DNA of 64,000 nt from Avena insularis (taxonomy: Eukaryota > Streptophyta > Magnoliopsida > Poales > Poaceae). The stretch covers positions 156,836,149-156,900,148 of the forward strand of contig CM042697.1 in the NCBI GenBank assembly GCA_023614405.1, read 5' to 3'. Made by a program: the position numbers and the translations under genes. The notes below the pieces were generated by a model, which made no database searches, was not told the origin of the DNA, and worked only from the letters and a program-made list of their open reading frames with translations. Below, one piece after another: positions 57,601 through 64,000 of the stretch. How positions within the stretch are numbered: position 1 is the stretch's first letter; every line of letters begins with the position of its first letter.

Positions 57601-58927
57601 TTAGTGGGCCTTGCTGGGCTGGGTTGGCTTTGTTTCATTTTTTTTTGTTCTGAATGTTTTTTCTTTTTCCTTTTCTATTTATCTGTTTTGATTTTTATTC
57701 AAATCATTCAAACTCCTTTTAAATTCAAACCTTTGCCAAACTTTGTGTTCATTCAAATACTAATTAATAATACATTCTGAAGTCAATTTAGAATAATAAT
57801 TTTATTCTTTTTAGGGTATAATAATTATATAAAATAGGCCCTTGTGTTAAATCAAATAAGATATATTTTCAAACCTTATTTTAAAATCCAATCTTTTCTA
57901 CAAAACCTTTTCAGTAGGTTTATTTATTTAATGGAATGCTAAATAATTCACTTTGAATTATTTATAGTATTTTAATATGATTATCAATCATTTTAATTTG
58001 GGCAATTGTTTTTATTCCAATGAAATTCAAATATGGTTTTAATTCCATATAACTTTATTTAAATGGTTCTTTTATTTCATTTAAGTTAATTAAATAACTT
58101 TTATTCCACTTGGGTAAATTCAAATTATTTTTCCGTTATTTAATTAATCTCTTCCATTAGGGATTTTGTCTTTATTCAAATAGAAATAGAATTTGGTTAA
58201 TGCCATTTTATTTTATTTGGAAAATTCTTTATCCATTTATTTTATTTGGATTTGGATTATATTCATTCCATTTGCTTATGGGCTTGGCCAAGATTTAATT
58301 TGGTTTTAAAATACTCCTCATTTATTTATTTCTTTCTTTATCTTATAAAATTCCATATCTTTTTATTTATAGATCCAAAGTTGGTGATTCCAATTTGTAA
58401 AATCTTATTTAATATTTGTTTATCCTTTTAAATGTCTTTAGGATTATTTGTTCGCCATTTGGTATGGATTTCTAGATAGGTGCTTTATTTGCTTTGGAAA
58501 TTCAATTTCCTGATCTTATTAAATTCGTAAGATTTTGTCTATGGTTCCAAATTAAGTGAAACGCATTCATATGGTTTTATAATATTTCTATTTGTCATTC
58601 TTGATCATTTATAAATGTTTGTTGACAAATTTCTATATGGATCAAAACCATGGTCTTAGAGATATATTGGAAATTATTTTATTTTATTAGGGTTTTAGGG
58701 TTTTGGTTTATTTTCCAAGTGTTTAAATTTCAAGATGCATTTATGAAGAATGTATTTCACTTGATTTGAATTTAGTTTGATTCAAACATTAATCAAAGTT
58801 TGATCAAGATGGGATTTTAAGTTTCCATTTGGAATCAAAAAGTTTCTTTTCACCCTAGATTTCAACAATTATTTATTTTGTTTATTTTTTTGACATTACA
58901 AAATTTGGAAAATTTTGGGATATGACA
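54690..58927 (-). repeat. 3' LTR of J (4238 bp)
   Basis: On the minus strand it begins TGTCATATCCCAAAATTTTCC-like at 58927 and ends GGGACCTCTACA at 54690. It has an AT-rich start, a GC-rich middle (57600-56700) and a mixed end. Compared with the other copy it lacks about 140 bp near 56430 and has about 500 bp more at 56970-57470. Confidence 0.9.
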
Positions 58928-58940
58928 GGCTACCACCCTT
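58928..58940 (-). promoter_or_regulatory. Polypurine tract of J
   Basis: On the minus strand AAGGGTGGTAGCC lies directly before the LTR start. Confidence 0.7.
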
Positions 58941-59035
58941 AAAATAAACCTCATCCCGAGATTTGGGAAGGCTAGGGTTACAAGTTGGCTCAAAACAACT
59001 AGGGTACTACCACCCTTAAAAAAAATTCCACTAGA

Positions 59036-59587
59036 TTACTTCTTGGCATGCTTGGGATCTTGTTGAAACTTCTCTGGGCAAACATTTGCATAGTGTCCTT
59101 TGTTTCCACACTTGAAACATGTAACAAGGCTGAGATCTTTCATAGGCTTGTTTATCTTGTGCTTCATCTTTTCTGGACAATTGCTTGCATAATGTCCTTG
59201 ATCACCACAATTGTAACATGTGACAAGATTGAGTTCTTCACGTATTTTATGTGGACAAGTTGATACATAATGACCTAGCTCTTTGCAGTTGTTGCACCAC
59301 ACTTTGTTAATCTTCTTATATTTTTGTTTCTTCTCAGGACATTCATTGGCATAGTGTGCCATCTCTTTGCAATGGCAACATTGCACTTGTATTTTGTCCT
59401 TCTTCTTCTTGGGTTTCTCCAAAGCTAGGAATGCTTCTAGTTCATGCTCTTCATATCTCACCTCAAAGGTGGGAAAGTTTCCTGGTCTCCTTAATATTTT
59501 CCTTGGGTAATACAAATGTCTCCTCTTTGGTCCATCAAATTGAGTCATATTGCATGGAGGTGCAAGCTGATTTTCCTTTTTCTTCAT
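59036..59587 (-). CDS. gag: Four-zinc-knuckle protein of J
   Basis: The protein has 183 residues, from ATG at 59587, with no internal stop. Four CX2CX4HX4C knuckles occupy residues 70-83, 98-111, 124-137 and 157-170. They are joined by basic Lys-rich linkers, each starting PEK or PHK. Residues 1-60 are basic with a short acidic patch (EEHELEAF). CCHC knuckles bind single-stranded nucleic acid, and in Gag they select the RNA. Four in a row is more than the one or two normal in plant Gag, and recalls CNBP-type proteins. No capsid domain precedes them here. Confidence 0.8.
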   Translation of the reverse strand: MKKKENQLAPPCNMTQFDGPKRRHLYYPRKILRRPGNFPTFEVRYEEHELEAFLALEKPKKKKDKIQVQCCHCKEMAHYANECPEKKQKYKKINKVWCNNCKELGHYVSTCPHKIREELNLVTCYNCGDQGHYASNCPEKMKHKINKPMKDLSLVTCFKCGNKGHYANVCPEKFQQDPKHAKK

Positions 59588-59726
59588 CCTTCTTGGTAGA
59601 GGTTGTTCCCTCCTGAGGGTTTACAATCTTTTGATGCACTCCACCTTGTTTCCTTTGTTGAACTATGGAATAGATGGGGCATTGGATAGGTACATGATTA
59701 TTTCCTTCACATAGGAAACAAGTAGC

Positions 59727-60146
59727 TTAAGATGTGAGGCATTGATTAGTTGGATGTTTCTCTTCACAATTGGGGCATTGATCTTCGTGCTCTTTGGATG
59801 TGTGATCCTTGTCTCCACAAACATTGCAAGCTTGGGTTCCTTCTAGAATATCATCCTTGGCATCCTTGTTGTCACAAACTCTTTGGGAAGGGTTGTCTCC
59901 CATGTTGATCATTTGATTTGTAATCCTATGCAACAATTGGGTTTCGGTTTCCAAAAACCTTTGCATGGTTGGGTCTAAATCATTGTTGTTGGCCAAAAAT
60001 TGAGTTGTCACTTGGTTCAACCGGGTTTGGGTTGCCATGAGTTCTCTCATGTTAATCTCTTGGTTGTTGTTGTTGTCACCATCCCTTATGTTGGAGTTTC
60101 TTGGAGTAGTCATCTGTTTGGGTTGGATTGGAATTAGAATAGGCAA
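59727..60146 (-). CDS. Small Gag-like protein of J with two Cys/His motifs
   Basis: The protein has 139 residues. A Met at about residue 12 (MTTPRNSN) may be the true start. An Asn/Gln-rich part and a predicted helix (MRELMATQTRLNQVTTQFLA) resemble the N-terminus of chromovirus Gag. Two Cys/His groups follow: C107, C110, H115 and C124, C127, H131, C136. The second is a knuckle with a one-residue shorter spacing. A stop separates it from the four-knuckle frame. The capsid domain expected between the two is absent. Confidence 0.65.
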   Translation of the reverse strand: MPILIPIQPKQMTTPRNSNIRDGDNNNNQEINMRELMATQTRLNQVTTQFLANNNDLDPTMQRFLETETQLLHRITNQMINMGDNPSQRVCDNKDAKDDILEGTQACNVCGDKDHTSKEHEDQCPNCEEKHPTNQCLTS

Positions 60147-60760
60147 AATATTTCTAAGGAATTAATTATAATCACACACATCACAATTCCCACAAGCAAT
60201 GTGCAAGCAATAAAAAACAAACATTCCAATCAAACAACAAAGTTTCAAGCACATTTTTAAGCAACAAAATATTCTTTCTATACCACATAAGTTGGTGGGT
60301 TTGATTTAAACTAAATATGGTGGTCCAACTATATGATTCACTTAGAATCATCCCATTCTTCTTGGTTGGTTCTTCTTGAACAATATCTTTGTATCCTTGG
60401 AGAATTTCTTGTATCTTGGCCACAAAACTTCAAAGGTGATGATGATTCCTTCTAAGTTGTATTTCCTTAGCCTTCAAGTCTTGAGTAATATTTCTTGTCT
60501 CACTTGTAGTCCTTAATCTTTGTTGATGTTGAAGTTGAAGTCATTTGAGTTGGTGACGCCCTTTGCTCATGTTGAAGTCTTTGCTCCTGGTGGAGGCTTT
60601 ATCCATCAAGTTTGAAATAGAAGAGATGTAGAGTCAAAACCAAAAGGTTGAGGAAAGAGTTTACAAGATTGTTTGTAAATAAGTTTTGGAACAAATTTAA
60701 CTCCTATTTTACTAAGGGGTTTTGTCCAATCCTAGGGTTATAATCCTACAGGAAACACAG
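60147..60760. other. Leader region of J
   Basis: It holds an 80-codon minus-strand frame (60423-60181) that I cannot assign. Otherwise it is a non-coding leader from the primer-binding site to the small Gag-like frame. Confidence 0.5.
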
Positions 60761-60773
60761 TGCTCTGATACCA
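60761..60773 (-). promoter_or_regulatory. Primer-binding site of J
   Basis: On the minus strand TGGTATCAGAGCA fits initiator tRNA-Met. It lies two bases inside the LTR end. Confidence 0.9.
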
Positions 60774-60775
60774 TA

Positions 60776-63700
60776 TGTAGAGGTCCCAACCTTTAATAAG
60801 GTAAAGATCCCTGTGTTTACAATGCTAGTCCCTGGATCAATAGCTAGCATCCACAGTTAAGATGTAATATCAAGAAACAAAGGTCATAATACAACTTTAT
60901 AACCAGGAATAAAATAATTTATTACATCTTACATAGCTCATTTCTCTATCTCATTACAATGCAGCAGAAATAACTATAGCATGGGGTCCTTCATCTTCAA
61001 AGTGCCACAGGCAAACATGTTGGTTGTAGACTTGTAATACTAATCAACACACTTCACTAACATCAAACAAACCTGCAACATAATAAGTTACAGCCACAAG
61101 GGGCAATACATTTGAATTGTATTGGCAAGTGATACTATGGTAGTATAGTGGAGTCTATCATCTATATGCATTTGGCTAAGTGGAGCTTAGGCTTATTTTT
61201 CTCAAAATAGTTTTTCCTTATCATTTGAAAACACTAAGTTTTTGTTTGTCAGAATCACCCAAGGCATCTCTCAATAGAAATTGGTGATCCTTCAACCCTT
61301 GTTCAACCACAAGTTTTAACTTAGAAAATTGGGATGAGGAGATTCTTGATAGCTTCCATGTCTTGATGCTCAAATTGTCCTTTACCAGGGACATGGTTAA
61401 GTACTTAGATTTTACACCCTGCAGAGATGGTGCACTTTTCCCACAAGACTTGGTTTCACCAAGACAAGATCTTTCAGAAGCCTTCCCTTAGACCAGAATG
61501 GACGCATTCCAACCTATCATCCCCTACCACCAATTGTCCATTTGGCTAAGTTATTGCAACCTATATGATCCAGGCAGATCCCATAATGCCAAGTGGTTGC
61601 ACTTGAAGCTCCTCAACATTTGACATCTCAAATCTCTTTGTTCCTGGGTGGCCATCCACAAGTGAGATACACAAGGTAAACCATAGAAATGGGCCTTGTG
61701 TAACCACTCAACACAAACCATTCCTTCCATTCCACCCAGGTGATTCATTCACTTAGTTGTTTTATTAAACAAAACACAAGTCCTTGACTTAGAAATATTC
61801 CATAGTATGAATATATTCCACCCCTGTTTTCTACTAGCTAAGCTAAGCATGATAGTAGTAGGAATCTTAACTTAGGAAAATTCTACTAAGGTTTCATCTA
61901 CTAGGATTTCCCATGGCATAGTTTACACTTAGCAAAAATTCCATGCAAGTCCTACTTAGAAATATCACTAGTGCATAGTGAAAATAATGGGACAAAGTAT
62001 GAAGCACCACTTGAGTTTTTGGTAGAGAATTATAAGTTCACTCCTTGATCTTGAAATGATCACACTCTTCAAAATCCACTACAATCCAATCAAGCAAGGC
62101 ACAAATTTCAATCTACCATTCAAGCAAGCGTCACATAAAATAATAGAAACAAAGTAATGCATGCAAGCATGCCAAAGAATGTTTTATTTGGAAAAGTGAT
62201 TTCTAGTAGGTTATAAACATTATAAAACACCTATTTGTCATTTTATAAAAGTGGCAAAACCATTTGCAAAAGATTTTATCTATAAACCCTTTTTAAACCA
62301 AAGTATTATTTTATGTGGTTAAAAATGACTTTAGCAAAGCAATAATATTTATAGGCTTCCCCAAATACATTTTCAATTCTAAAACTTGGTGTTTGGGGTC
62401 AGAGAGTTTAATCCAAATCATTTCCCAAAGATTTTTCTCGAAAATTATTTTTTAACATATAAACAACATTTTTATTTGACTAGAAACGCTTTAATTCAAA
62501 GATTTATTCTCTTGCTTCACAAAATATGTTTTTGAATCCACAAGTTGGTTTATATGGTCAGTAGGTTCAAAACAATCCATTTGCCAAAGATTTTACCATA
62601 ACAATATTTCTAGAATAAATTTTATATCCAAAATATGCCTACACAAGTTTCTGCAAAAACAATCAATTTAACATAAGCAATTTACTAAACAAAGTGCATG
62701 GTAGGAAATTAATTGTCTTGTTGGTTCCATTGATATAAAATTTGCAAAATTTGGACATGTGGATCAAAAGTTATAGATTTTACAAAATTGAACATCTAAT
62801 AGATCAATTCTGTTTTTATAACAATGGACAGGGCCACGTGGAATGTTCTGATTGGTTGAAAACGATTCGCGTGGATCAAGGGATGCAGGACGTAGGATCT
62901 AATGTGGATCGTGCGGTATAGAGACAGTCATACCTCTTTGACAAGTGATTCTTTCCTAGCCAATGGATCTGCATCTAACGGCTCTGAGCCTCTGTTCATG
63001 GATTGGAGGCGCTAGCAACGGTGAGCGGCGGCGGCGCGCTCGGGCAGGAGCGTTCTGGCGAAGCTAGGGTGCGCGAGAGAGGTAGAAGGAGCTTAATAGA
63101 CTCACCGTGAAGAGCTGATTCTCCGGGTGGTCTTTGTCGACGGAGGGGAGCACGGTGGCGACGTTAATTGCTCACCGGAGAAGAGACCGACGGCGGTTGC
63201 TTACAGTCGAAGACGGCATGTGGGGCTCAACAGTCAGCGAGCGAGAGAGGGGGGAGGTGGGGCCTGCTGTCAGTGACTGCGCGGGTTCTGTTTCGGGTGC
63301 GAAACGTTTTCTCGCGAGGAGAGTGGGAAGTGGGCTAGCTGGGCTTAGTGGGCCTTGCTGGGCTGGGTTGGCTTTGTTTCATTTTTTTTTGTTCTGAATG
63401 TTTTTTCTTTTTCCTTTTCTACTGTTTTGATTTTTATTCAAATCATTCAAACTCCTTTTAAATTCAAACCTTTGCCAAACTTTGTGTTCATTCAAATACT
63501 AATTAATAATACATTCTGAAGTCAATTTAGAATAATAGTTTTATTCTTTTTCGGGTATAATAATTATTTAAAATAGGCCCTTGTGTTAAATCAAATAAGA
63601 TATATTTTCAAACCTTATTTTAAAATCCAATCTTTTTTACAAAACCTTTTCAGTAGGTTTATTTATTTAATGGAATGCTAAATAATTCACTTTGAATTAT

Positions 63701-64000
63701 TTATAGTATTTTAATATGATTATCAATCATTTTAATTTGGGCAATTCTTTTTATTCCAATGAAATTCAAATATGGTTTTAATTCGATATAACTTTTTTTA
63801 AATGGTTCTTTTATTTCATTTAAGTCAATTAAATAACTTTTATTCCACTTGGGAAAATTCAAATTATTTTTCCCTTATTTAATTAATCTCTTCCATTAGG
63901 GATTTTGTCTTTATTCAAAAAGAAATAGAATTTGGTTAATGCCATTTTATTTTATTTGGAAAATTCTTTATCCATTTATTTTATTTGGATTTGGATTATA
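60776..64000 (-). repeat. 5' LTR of J, cut by the window end
   Basis: It aligns with 54690 to about 58261 of the other LTR. About 0.67 kb is outside the window. Indels distinguish the copies, including an extra 30-bp piece near 62065 and an extra 140-bp piece near 62545. Confidence 0.9.

Larger units (their letters stand above)
54690..64000 (-). mobile_element. Gag-only LTR retrotransposon J with 4.2-kb LTRs (LARD-like)
   Basis: The 3' LTR is 54690-58927, the internal region 58928-60775, and the 5' LTR 60776 to beyond the window. The primer-binding site fits initiator tRNA-Met. Only zinc-knuckle frames are coding; no protease, RT or integrase fits in 1.85 kb. It must rely on enzymes from another element. 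The left flank is CCCAT. Confidence 0.85.

Noticed and set aside
1..64000. Host genes
   Set aside because: Every frame with a recognisable domain belongs to a transposable element; the only possible host piece is the weak exon-like segment at 15907-16023.

Overview
The window is a block of nested, decayed plant transposable elements; I find no convincing host gene. A grass genome (probably Pooideae/Triticeae-like) is suggested by Tat-lineage and Athila-lineage Ty3/gypsy elements, a BARE1/Angela-like copia LTR, an L1-type LINE and a retrotransposon with 4.2-kb LTRs. All assignments come from reading the sequence; none was tested by database search. Layout: 1-10184 is a Tat element (T1, + strand) cut by the window start, with RT, RNase H and integrase, a 3' repeat block, a large multi-exon gene on the opposite strand, and the 3' LTR. 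10185-12385 is a truncated GC-rich LTR-like piece (K). 12386-13625 is the 5' LTR and gag start of a minus-strand Tat element (A). 13626 to about 16990 is a minus-strand Athila element (L) carrying a LINE. About 16991-18594 and 39960-47482 are two parts of one minus-strand Tat element (D), split by another minus-strand Tat element (E, 18595-39959) with a near-perfect 5-bp target duplication. Inside E lie an LTR-like block (F), an LTR fragment (N) and a third Tat family (T2, + strand, 28115-36612). 47483-49138 is a copia remnant (I) that received D. 49139-51040 is the start of a BARE1/Angela-like copia (H), interrupted by an Athila 3' end (G, 51041-54689), interrupted in turn by a gag-only retrotransposon (J, 54690-64000). 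On both sides the missing halves lie outside the window, so most junctions fit ordered nested insertion. How the parts work together: the Tat elements share one plan. An ATG sits 29 bases from the LTR end, and the gag frame appears to run through the primer-binding site. Two of the three families also carry an antisense gene between pol and the 3' LTR, with its own TATA box and introns of about 82-85 bases. The introns can survive because the retrotransposed RNA is the opposite strand. These two points, plus a 61/122-bp ordered repeat inside one antisense-gene intron, are the most interesting signals. Every coding region except the small J frames is broken by stops or frameshifts. Most stops in T2 look like C-to-T changes at CAG or CGA, as expected in methylated, silenced copies.
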